Source: Campylobacter sp. CCUG 57310 (lineage in GTDB: Bacteria > Campylobacterota > Campylobacteria > Campylobacterales > Campylobacteraceae). From it: DNA of 64,000 nt. Every line of letters begins with the position of its first letter. The stretch's first letter is position 1. The notes under the pieces were generated by a model. That model saw nothing but the letters and a program-made list of their open reading frames with translations, did no database searches and had not been told where the DNA came from. This document shows positions 50,947-58,601 of the stretch, piece by piece. The stretch covers positions 62,001-126,000 of the forward strand of contig NZ_CP053845.1 in assembly GCF_013201975.1 (NCBI RefSeq). Reading direction: 5' to 3'. The position numbers and the translations under genes are program-made.

Positions 50947-52956
50947 ATGTATGGATTATGTATAAGATTGATGATATTTTTTGCTTTAACGATATCGCAT
51001 AATCTTTTTGCTAGTATGGATTCGCCTTTAAATTTTGGTATTGAAGGGGCAAAATCGCTTAGTATCAATCAAGCTGAGAAGATGCTAGGTCAAAAAGATA
51101 CATATTTTATAGATATGAGTTCGCCTGCGGGTCGTCTGTTTGGACATATTCCCGGAGCGATTTTAAACAATGCGGACGAGTTGAATGCATCGTTATTGCC
51201 AAAAGATAAAGAGGCTCATTTAGTATTTTACTCTGATAATAGAATGAGCTTTGACAGCAGCGTTGCAGCAAAGACTGCTAAAGATTTGGGCTATAAAAAT
51301 CTCTACATCTTAACCGATGGCGTAGAGGGATGGTCAATAGCCGGAAATAAGATAGAAAAAGTAGGTAAATCAAAAAGAAAGCTAACCGAAGAGAAGATAG
51401 AAGATTTTGAAGATATGGTTCACGGAGGAAGACTGTTTGGTCAAATTCCTTCTTGTAGAGATTGCCATAGCTCGGAAAAAATTCTATTTGCTTCAAAAGA
51501 GCAACGCGAAGAGCTTTTTAAAGATAAAGATTTCGTAAATGACAACTGTGCAAGCTGTCACAAAGATGTGAAAAAAGATTTTATGGGAAGCGTTCACGAT
51601 GAAGCGTCTCATAAGAATTTAGATCCGAACAAAGAGCTTCCTAACTGCTCTGATTGTCACGGTATCCACACGGCGCAAGCTAGAATGACGCTTGATCTTA
51701 AGCAACTTAGCGAGCAAAAATGCGGCTCTTGTCACGAAGAGCAACAAAAGCACTATCACGATACCTTCCACGGCAAAGCGCTCTTGCTTAACAAGCCGGG
51801 CGATGCACCAAGGGTTGCGGCGTGCTTTGATTGTCACGGAACACACAACGTATTTAAGATCGATGATCCAAGATCAACTTTGGCTATGACGGAAAATCGT
51901 ATCAAAACATGTGCCGAGTGTCACTCTGGATCAAATGAGAATTTCGTTAGCTTTGTAGCTCATGCGGATCATACCGACGGTGAGAAATTCCCTCTTTTAT
52001 ATACGGCGTATATATTTATGACGGGACTTGTTATAGCGGTATTTAGCTTCTTTGGTTTCCATACATTGTTGTGGTCAATTAAGCTTATTAAAACTAGACT
52101 TGAAAATCCGGTCGCTTGGAAAAAAGCAAGAGAAGCGGCTCATCACGATAGAGTTAAAGTTAGACGCTTTAGCGCATTCCACATGTGGCAGCACTTCTTT
52201 ATGGCGGCTTCATTCCTTGGACTTGCGTTCTCGGGCTTACCGCAAAAATTCTATACGGCTCCTTGGGCTCAAGATATGATGAATTTAATGGGCGGACCTA
52301 TCATGGCTACTCAAATTCACCATATTTCGGCAGTTATTATGTTTGCCGTATTCTTTAGCCATATAGCTGAAATAATCGCTAAATGGGGTAAATATGAAGG
52401 CGGTGTCTTTGGCGTAAACAGCTTGATGCCAAATATGCAAGACTTAAGAGATATGAGAGACCACTTCAGATGGTTTATGGGCAAAGGCGAAAGACCTCAG
52501 TTTGACCGCTGGACATACTGGGAGAAATTCGACTACCTTGCGGTGTTCTGGGGTATGTTTATCATCGGATTTTCCGGTCTTGTGTTGTGGTTCCCTACTT
52601 GGTTTTCAAATTTCTTGCCGGGTTGGGCGCTAAACCTTTCAACTCTAGTACACTCAGACGAGGCGTTGCTAGCGACAGGATTTATCTTTGCGATCCACTT
52701 CTTTAACACTCACTTTAGAGCGGACCGCTTCCCTATGGATACGGTAATCTTCTCAGGAAGCTTAACTGCCGAAGAGATGAGACAAGAAAGAAGCAAGTGG
52801 TATGACCGCTTGATGAAGAACGGAATGTTTGATAAATTAGTCGAGAAAGAAGATAACTTCAAATCATACAGCTTCCTAGCTAAATTCGCAGGATATGCGA
52901 TGCTAGTAACCGGTATGGTGTTCTTATTTATGATGATCTACGCGTTTATAGCGTAA
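50947..52956 (+). CDS. Rhodanese-like/hexaheme cytochrome c/cytochrome b fusion
   Basis: The 669-aa product is likely the quinol-oxidising electron donor to MccA. Order: signal (1-22); a rhodanese fold (about 30-140) whose catalytic Cys is lacking (FYSDNRMS at that place), so it is not active as a sulfurtransferase; six CXXCH hemes (CRDCH, CASCH, CSDCH, CGSCH, CFDCH, CAECH); then five to six membrane helices with His pairs (HMWQHF, HHISAVIMF, HFFNTHF) as in NarI/cytochrome b561-type subunits. It follows mccA by 76 bp and has GGAGG before the ATG. It is not one of the known mccBCD genes. Confidence 0.82.
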   Translation: MYGLCIRLMIFFALTISHNLFASMDSPLNFGIEGAKSLSINQAEKMLGQKDTYFIDMSSPAGRLFGHIPGAILNNADELNASLLPKDKEAHLVFYSDNRMSFDSSVAAKTAKDLGYKNLYILTDGVEGWSIAGNKIEKVGKSKRKLTEEKIEDFEDMVHGGRLFGQIPSCRDCHSSEKILFASKEQREELFKDKDFVNDNCASCHKDVKKDFMGSVHDEASHKNLDPNKELPNCSDCHGIHTAQARMTLDLKQLSEQKCGSCHEEQQKHYHDTFHGKALLLNKPGDAPRVAACFDCHGTHNVFKIDDPRSTLAMTENRIKTCAECHSGSNENFVSFVAHADHTDGEKFPLLYTAYIFMTGLVIAVFSFFGFHTLLWSIKLIKTRLENPVAWKKAREAAHHDRVKVRRFSAFHMWQHFFMAASFLGLAFSGLPQKFYTAPWAQDMMNLMGGPIMATQIHHISAVIMFAVFFSHIAEIIAKWGKYEGGVFGVNSLMPNMQDLRDMRDHFRWFMGKGERPQFDRWTYWEKFDYLAVFWGMFIIGFSGLVLWFPTWFSNFLPGWALNLSTLVHSDEALLATGFIFAIHFFNTHFRADRFPMDTVIFSGSLTAEEMRQERSKWYDRLMKNGMFDKLVEKEDNFKSYSFLAKFAGYAMLVTGMVFLFMMIYAFIA

Positions 52957-52961
52957 CACTT

Positions 52962-52990
52962 ATCCCCGCTTTTGGCGGGGATTTTACTTT
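52962..52990 (+). terminator. Terminator of the mccA cluster
   Basis: Stem ATCCCCGC/GCGGGGAT with a short T-rich loop, followed by TTTACTTT, just after the cytochrome gene. Confidence 0.85.
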
Positions 52991-53164
52991 TTATCTCAAA
53001 ATTTTATTTTTTATGTATGGTTTTGATATTGTTCTATTCCGTAGAGTAACGGCTACTTAAATTTCAAATATTTCAATATGAGAAAATATGGCAAAGTAAA
53101 GTTGATTTTTAAATGAGATTAGTATTTAATAGTATGATTTTATAAAATTTGATTAAAGATAATT

Positions 53165-53401
53165 ATGATAATTTGTCATATAATAGTAATTGCAGATTCT
53201 ATTTGTATGATAAAATATCAAAATCCTGAAACATTTATTTATAGAAATTCTTATTATGCATTTCCTGCATTAATACTTTATGGATGTATTATAGTATTCA
53301 GACCAAATTATTTAATTTGGTCTGAAAATAAAGCCGTATTTTGGCTAACTATTTTTGTTGCAGCTTTTACAATATTAAATTTGCTAGTTATAGGATTTTA
53401 A
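53165..53401 (+). CDS. Three-helix small membrane protein (copy A)
   Basis: The 78-aa product has three hydrophobic segments (about 1-18, 28-50, 56-78). It is a paralogue of the 82-aa product of the gene at 53686: ALILYGCIIVFRPNYLIWSENK aligns with IALFLYAMALVFDPDLFVSDEK, and the third helices match in place. No clear ribosome site precedes the ATG, so expression may be weak. It faces a truncated gene 11 bp downstream, the same layout as copy B. An immunity role is an inference. Confidence 0.55.
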   Translation: MIICHIIVIADSICMIKYQNPETFIYRNSYYAFPALILYGCIIVFRPNYLIWSENKAVFWLTIFVAAFTILNLLVIGF

Positions 53402-53412
53402 ATTTATAAAAA

Positions 53413-53640
53413 CTAGCGAGATAACTCATCTATTAAACCGTTTCTAAAAATGTAACCAATTAATTTTTTTACATTACCAGAAGTGATTCTTTCGGTTTTG
53501 AATGCAATAATAAAAGGAATATCAATGTATTTTTCAATTTTTTTCAAAACTATATCAAATATTTTATCATAAATAAATTTGAAAATTTGTGTCTTTTTAT
53601 TAGGAATATTTATTTTAGTTGCTATATTAAATTTAATATA
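53413..53640 (-). pseudogene. Truncated paralogue of the 200-aa protein (copy A)
   Basis: The minus strand encodes about 70 residues, ending ...DELSR, with no ATG and a stop just in front. They align with the last 90 residues of the 53955 protein: IVLKKIEKYIDIPFIIAFKTE with IFLKKIESYLHIPYVRALIIE, and GYIFRNGLIDELS with KYIFRN and GIIDDLS; about 25 residues of copy B are missing between these blocks. It is a remnant of a second copy. Confidence 0.65.
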
Positions 53641-53685
53641 ATTTAAGTTTTAAAGTATTATTATTTTTTATACTTAGGAGGTATT

Positions 53686-53934
53686 ATGAAATATAGAATT
53701 ATTTCGCTAATTTCTCATACCGCTATAATAAGCTTAATAATTTATGACTTAAAATTTGCAAATACTCAAGATATGCTAGACGGTAGAGAAGCTATAGCTT
53801 TATTTTTGTATGCGATGGCATTAGTATTTGATCCTGATTTATTTGTTTCTGATGAAAAATATGTTAGTTATATCTTTGCAGGTATTGCTATTGTAGCTTA
53901 TTTTATAGATTTTGTAGTCGTAGCACCAAAATAA
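53686..53934 (+). CDS. Three-helix small membrane protein (copy B, putative immunity)
   Basis: The 82-aa product has three membrane segments (about 4-22, 34-50, 57-77) and little outside the membrane. A strong ribosome site (TAGGAGG) precedes the ATG. It is convergent with the 200-aa gene, 20 bp apart, and paralogous to the 53165 gene. The size, topology and convergent layout are like immunity proteins of pore-forming colicins, but no sequence family was recognised. Confidence 0.65.
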   Translation: MKYRIISLISHTAIISLIIYDLKFANTQDMLDGREAIALFLYAMALVFDPDLFVSDEKYVSYIFAGIAIVAYFIDFVVVAPK

Positions 53935-53954
53935 TTGGCGCTACGCATATTTAA

Positions 53955-54557
53955 TCAATACGATAAGTCGTCTATAATACCATAAAGCAAAAGACCCATT
54001 TGGCTTTTCCATTTTATATTGACCGTATCAACGCAAATTCTATATCTAACATTTCTAAAAATATACTTAAATATATTGCCTATATAATGAGAAGTTACAG
54101 CTTCAATAATCAATGCCCTAACATATGGAATATGCAAGTAGCTTTCAATTTTCTTTAAAAATATATTAAAAGCTATAGAGTAGAGTTGTCCGCCGGGTAA
54201 CCCTACAAGAGTAGCCGTAATTCCCTGTGAGCAATTGGCTATTTCTTTTAAAAAGAAATCCGCAGCTTTTGCTACGTTTGGCGTAATTTGAGAAGCTTGC
54301 ACGTTTCCTATAGTTCCTCTAAAGATGAAATTTAAAATATCTGCATAAAACTGTTTTTCTTCTTGAGTTAGATTGCTATAATCAACACTAGAGGCTACTA
54401 ATGCAATTTGTTCGTCATAATTATAATCAGCGCAAGAATTTTCGCAATTAGTTAAATCATAACTTATCGGCATATTATTTTTACTAGCCAAATTTAAACT
54501 TACGATTACATCGTTTATTTCAAAATTTACTTTTACTGTATTGTTTGTGTTTTTCAT
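53955..54557 (-). CDS. Putative effector of a convergent membrane-protein pair
   Basis: The 200-aa product has no signal peptide. Residues 1-60 are mostly polar and beta-like (VKVNFEINDVIVSLNLASKNN) with a Cys pair (NCENSCADY); residues 60-165 are helical, with amphipathic helices separated by a Gly-rich turn (TLVGLPGGQLYSIAFNIFLKKIES) and a His/Tyr-rich end (SHYIGNIFKYIFRN). No family recognised. A diverged, truncated second copy lies at 53413-53640. The upstream region carries a perfect palindrome (54582-54596) that may be an operator. A toxin role is an inference from the gene layout. Confidence 0.6.
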   Translation of the reverse strand: MKNTNNTVKVNFEINDVIVSLNLASKNNMPISYDLTNCENSCADYNYDEQIALVASSVDYSNLTQEEKQFYADILNFIFRGTIGNVQASQITPNVAKAADFFLKEIANCSQGITATLVGLPGGQLYSIAFNIFLKKIESYLHIPYVRALIIEAVTSHYIGNIFKYIFRNVRYRICVDTVNIKWKSQMGLLLYGIIDDLSY

Positions 54558-54581
54558 TTTTTATCCTTTAAAATTTAGTTG

Positions 54582-54596
54582 TAGCGAAATTCGCTA
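54582..54596. promoter_or_regulatory. Palindrome upstream of the putative effector gene
   Basis: TAGCGAAATTCGCTA is a 15-base perfect palindrome around an A, 25 bp before the start of the minus-strand gene, a place for an operator. The regulator is unknown. Confidence 0.45.
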
Positions 54597-54636
54597 AGTA
54601 AAATTTCTGCATTAGAAATCAACAAATTCCTTAAAT

Positions 54637-54787
54637 TTGTAATTCGGATTAGGAATCTCTTAATAATTAACCTTTTGTAATTCAGACAAGTAAAACATCA
54701 TAAATTTAACAACCTCGCCTAATTTAATAGGTTTTTATAAAATTATTTGAAGTTAATATATTAAGAGTTAATTTATCCGAATTACAA
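54637..54787. repeat. 13-bp inverted repeat pair
   Basis: TTGTAATTCGGAT and its exact complement 125 bp apart (14 bp if the preceding T is counted). Either protein-binding sites or the ends of a lost small element. Confidence 0.5.
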
Positions 54788-55013
54788 AAAATTGTAGCCT
54801 TAAAATACTTAAAATTTTATTTAATTATAAAAATTATTATCATAATTCTTATTGTATATAATTTAAATTAAATTTATTATGCTCAAATTAACTTGGTTTT
54901 GGTATGATAAAAACTTTATCTAGTATTGAAATAGTATAAGCCAAATAGCCGATCAGAAGAGGTATAATTTTGTGGGTTGTTTAAATTTATTCGCTCTACT
55001 TTGGCGAGAGGGC

Positions 55014-55031
55014 AAAAAAAAAGGGGGGGGG
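55014..55031 (+). repeat. A9-G9 homopolymer run in the DUF2254 leader
   Basis: Nine A's (55014-55022) followed by nine G's (55023-55031), 66 bp before the DUF2254 gene. G tracts of this length change length readily in Campylobacter. Confidence 0.75.
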
Positions 55032-55096
55032 ATCTTTATCCTTTTAAAATTTATAATCACGTTTTTAAAATCATATAATCTCTCAAAGGATTAAAT

Positions 55097-56368
55097 TTGT
55101 GGTATAAAATTTTCATCTGGCTAAAAAAGCCGAGTAATACTCTTTGGGTTATGCCTGCACTTGGAGCTATCATTGCGATAGTATTTGCCTTTATGGCGTT
55201 TTTAGGGACTTTTTATCTTCCGCCAGAGCTTTTACCCGATATCAAGCGAGATATATTACAAGATCTTCTTGACATCATAGCTTCAAGTATGCTCGCGGTT
55301 ATTACCTTTTCGCTTTCCATTATGGTTTCTGCTTTTTCTAGCGCTTCTGCAAACGCTACTCCAAGGGCTACCGAGCTAATAATGGCCGATGATAATACCC
55401 GCATAACGATAGCTAGTTTCATATCGGCATTTATCTATGCGGTGATCGCTAAGATAGCTCTTGGGCTTGAATACTATGGTCAAAACGGCAGGTTTATACT
55501 ATTTATAAGCACGGCTACCGTGCTTGTGTATCTTATCTATACGCTTATAAAGTGGGTTCATACGCTCTCGCATCTTGGTAGGCTTGGAAATACTCTTGAT
55601 AAAATTTATAAGGCTACCGCAAAAGCCATGAAGAACCATGCCTTAAGCCCAAATTTGGGAGCTTGCTGGAGTCCAAACGACAAAGAGCCCGATATGGCGC
55701 TTTACTCTAAAGGCACGGGTTATCTAACTCATATGAATTTAAACTATCTTTATAATCTATCTAAAAAGTTTGGCTTTAAAATTTTTATTGATGTAAGATC
55801 GGGCGATTATATATTTAAAGGCGATGAGCTTGCATTTTTGTATTTTGATGAAGATACCGACTTAAGTGCAAAAGAAAAAGAGAGCATGCTTGCTCAAATT
55901 TATGAAAGCTTTGTTATAGAAACTCAAAGAAGCTTTGAGCAAGATCCAAGATTTGGACTTATCGTGCTTAGTGAAGTTGCGCAAAGAGCTCTATCTTCTG
56001 CCGTAAATGACCCTGGAACGGCATTTAGCGTGCTAAATTTGATAGCTAGACTTTTGCTTGACGAGAGCGTCTTGCAGGATAAGGACAAAGCATATATTTA
56101 TCACCGAATAGGCGTTAAAGACCTTGATATAAGCGACTTTATAACTCAAAGCATAGATGCCATAGCCCGCGACGGAGCTTCAAACGTAGAGGTAGCTCTT
56201 AGGGTTCAAAAGACGCTTTTTGCCGTATACAAAAACAGCGAGGATGAAATTTTAAAATCCGCTTCCAAAGCTCAGGCTAAAACGGCTCTTGATAGAAGCT
56301 TAAGCGTGCTTGTAAGTGATTTTGACAAAGCAAGATTAAGTAAGAAGTATAGTGAATTTTTCGGCTAA
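55097..56368 (+). CDS. DUF2254 membrane protein
   Basis: The 423-aa product has four N-terminal membrane helices (residues 15-165) with the DUF2254 block LAVITFSLSIMVSAFSSASANATPRATELIM (around 72-102) and a soluble C-terminal domain (SAVNDPGTAFSVLNL around 300; HRIGVKDLD). The function of DUF2254 is unknown. The start is TTG with AAAGGA upstream. The end overlaps the hydF end by 4 bp (convergent). Confidence 0.82.
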   Translation: MWYKIFIWLKKPSNTLWVMPALGAIIAIVFAFMAFLGTFYLPPELLPDIKRDILQDLLDIIASSMLAVITFSLSIMVSAFSSASANATPRATELIMADDNTRITIASFISAFIYAVIAKIALGLEYYGQNGRFILFISTATVLVYLIYTLIKWVHTLSHLGRLGNTLDKIYKATAKAMKNHALSPNLGACWSPNDKEPDMALYSKGTGYLTHMNLNYLYNLSKKFGFKIFIDVRSGDYIFKGDELAFLYFDEDTDLSAKEKESMLAQIYESFVIETQRSFEQDPRFGLIVLSEVAQRALSSAVNDPGTAFSVLNLIARLLLDESVLQDKDKAYIYHRIGVKDLDISDFITQSIDAIARDGASNVEVALRVQKTLFAVYKNSEDEILKSASKAQAKTALDRSLSVLVSDFDKARLSKKYSEFFG

Positions 56369-57552
56369 GCTGTCTTAAAAATTTCAGTAACCCTATCAAG
56401 CACGCCTTGGCAAAGCGAGATGATGATACCGTAGTTTGTTATAGGCACTATGGCGTGTGAAGCTTTTTGCATGCGGTTTTTCATCATGGTTTTGTTTATC
56501 ATGCAGCCTCCGCAGTGGATAATGAGCGCAAATTCATCCAAATTCGCAGGATAATCCTTGCCGTTTGTGTAGCTAAACTCAAGCTTTTTACCGCTAAATT
56601 TGCTAAGCATTTTTGGGATCTTAACCCTTGCTATGTCACCGTCTTTTGCGTTGTGAGTACAGGCTTCGGCTATTAAAATTTTATCGTTATCCTTTAGGCT
56701 TTTGGCTCGCTCAGAGCCTTTTATAAATTCGCTCAAATCACCCTTTAGTCTTGACATCAAGATAGAAAAAGTAGTGATTTTTGCCTCTTTTGGAGCTGTT
56801 TTTACGACTTCTAAGACGCACTGCGAGTCGCACACTATCAAATTTGGCTTAAATATCTGCGCGGTTTTTGACACATCCGCGCCACTTGAGACGCAAACGT
56901 AAGCCTTGCCGTCTAAAATTTGCCTTATGGCTTGCACTTGAGGCAATATAAGCCTGCCTTTAGGCGCTTCATCATCAATCGGCGTTATAAGTAAGACTAT
57001 GTCGTCAGGATTTAAAATTCCGCTAAAAAGATCGTCAGTATCTTTTGAAATTTGCTTTGAAATTTCGGCTAAATTTTCATAAATCAGCTCTAAATTCAGA
57101 CTCGTTTTGGCAGAAGTTTTGACAAATTTAAATGGCTTTATCAAATTTAAAAACTCATCCTTTGACCCTTTTAGGTCGCACTTATTTACAAGCACTAAAA
57201 AAGGCTTGCTTAGGCTTTTAAATTTGGCAATAAGCTCGCTTTCAAATTTGCCAAATTCGTTATTTTCTACAACCAAAAGGGCTATATCGATATTTTCTAT
57301 CGTCTCGTTTGTCTTTAAAACTCTTTGCTTGCCAAGTTCGCCCACATCATCAACGCCCGCCGTATCAAATAGCGTAGCGGCGCCAAGCCCGTGTATCTCG
57401 ATACTCTTTTGCACCGTGTCGGTCGTAGTTCCCGCAACATCGGATACTATAGAGGCGCTTTGATTGCTTAGCATGTTCATAATGCTTGATTTGCCGACGT
57501 TTCGCCTGCCGAAAATCCCTATGGCCGTGCGCATCGATTTTGGAGTGTTCAC
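56365..57552 (-). CDS. hydF: [FeFe]-hydrogenase maturation GTPase HydF
   Basis: The 395-aa scaffold carries the 2Fe subcluster to apo-HydA. An N-terminal GTPase domain has GRRNVGKSSIMN (14-25), DVAGTTTD (38-45), DTAGVDD and NKCD; the C-terminal part has the cluster-binding motif IIHCGGCMIN with a His about 50 residues earlier (ACTHNAKDGD). Last gene of the hydABCGEF operon, overlapping hydE by 4 bp. Confidence 0.93.
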   Translation of the reverse strand: MNTPKSMRTAIGIFGRRNVGKSSIMNMLSNQSASIVSDVAGTTTDTVQKSIEIHGLGAATLFDTAGVDDVGELGKQRVLKTNETIENIDIALLVVENNEFGKFESELIAKFKSLSKPFLVLVNKCDLKGSKDEFLNLIKPFKFVKTSAKTSLNLELIYENLAEISKQISKDTDDLFSGILNPDDIVLLITPIDDEAPKGRLILPQVQAIRQILDGKAYVCVSSGADVSKTAQIFKPNLIVCDSQCVLEVVKTAPKEAKITTFSILMSRLKGDLSEFIKGSERAKSLKDNDKILIAEACTHNAKDGDIARVKIPKMLSKFSGKKLEFSYTNGKDYPANLDEFALIIHCGGCMINKTMMKNRMQKASHAIVPITNYGIIISLCQGVLDRVTEIFKTA

Positions 57553-58601
57553 AGCCCTTGCCTTTGGTTAAAATGCACGCTGTTGCCGTTTGTAAGCGAA
57601 ATTTTATCTCCTATCAAGGCAAGCATATCATCAAACCTATCATAAATTTCAGCCACGCTTTCTTTTAGACAAAATTTATTCGGATAGAGCCTATATAGAT
57701 CGTGATATCTGCCTTGCGTGATTGAAGGCATGATGACGTTTGCACCGCTTCTTAAAGCCATTTTACGTCCTTCGTTTGGATCAAGCGTTTCAATAGCGGT
57801 TGTGGCGGGGATATTTATCTTAGGCAAAAGCAGTCTTGTTAGAGCGTTTGCTTTTAGGGCTAGCTTTATCTCGCCTGCTTTTGAGTACTCAAGCGGTGTG
57901 TTTGTAGCGGGTATAAAAGGCCCTATGCCTATCATGTCAAAGTCGTGTTTCTTTAAAAACATCAGATCTCTTGCTAGAATTTTAGCACTACTTCCCGGCA
58001 AGCCCACAAGCAAGCCGCTTCCCGTCTCGTAGCCTAAGATTCGCAAATTTTCTAAACACTTAATGCGGTTTTTTAGGCTCATGTTGGGATGAAGAGCTTT
58101 ATAAAGAGCTTGATTGGTAGTTTCTATGCGAAGCAGGTATCTATCTGCACCCGCTTCTTTGTAGGCTTTATACTGCTCAAAGCTCTTTTCGCCAAAGCTA
58201 AGCGTGATCTGAACGCCAAATTTCTTTATCTCGCGTATGATCTCGCAAATTTCATCATCTTTAAATGCGCCACTTTCGCCTGATTGCATGACTACGGTTT
58301 TATATCCGCTTATGGCGGCTTCTTTGGCGCAAGAAACTACCTCATCTGCGCTCATCTTGTAGCGTTTTAGACTTTTGTTTTTGCTTCTAAGACCGCAGTA
58401 AAAGCACTCTTTAGCACAGATATTTGAGATCTCTATAAGAGCTTTTAGATGCACCTCTTGTTTTACAAATTTTTGTCTAACTCTATTTGCCGCCTCGAAA
58501 AGATACTCGCAGTTGTCATTGTCAGCAATGATCTTTTCAAGCCCGTAAAGCGAAGTGGTATGGGTTGCTTCAAGCTCATTTATAAATTTTATAGATGACA
58601 A
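57549..58601 (-). CDS. hydE: [FeFe]-hydrogenase maturation radical SAM enzyme HydE
   Basis: The 350-aa product has the radical-SAM motif CAKECFYCGLRSKN (around 61), VVMQSGES and GIGPFIPATNTPLE (around 224). It takes part in making the dithiomethylamine-bridged 2Fe cluster of HydA. It overlaps hydG by 13 bp. Confidence 0.93.
   Translation of the reverse strand: MSSIKFINELEATHTTSLYGLEKIIADNDNCEYLFEAANRVRQKFVKQEVHLKALIEISNICAKECFYCGLRSKNKSLKRYKMSADEVVSCAKEAAISGYKTVVMQSGESGAFKDDEICEIIREIKKFGVQITLSFGEKSFEQYKAYKEAGADRYLLRIETTNQALYKALHPNMSLKNRIKCLENLRILGYETGSGLLVGLPGSSAKILARDLMFLKKHDFDMIGIGPFIPATNTPLEYSKAGEIKLALKANALTRLLLPKINIPATTAIETLDPNEGRKMALRSGANVIMPSITQGRYHDLYRLYPNKFCLKESVAEIYDRFDDMLALIGDKISLTNGNSVHFNQRQGL

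Larger units (their letters stand above)
54597..55096. other. AT-rich region between the effector gene and DUF2254 gene
   Basis: No gene. It contains an inverted repeat TTGTAATTCGGAT (54637-54649) / ATCCGAATTACAA (54775-54787), a third partial copy TTTTGTAATTC at 54673-54683, and an A9-G9 run at 55014-55031. Both neighbours' promoters should lie here. Confidence 0.55.

Noticed and set aside
53165-54557. Reading the convergent pair as a type II toxin-antitoxin system
   Set aside because: The genes are convergent, not in one operon, and the small protein is a membrane protein, unlike an antitoxin.
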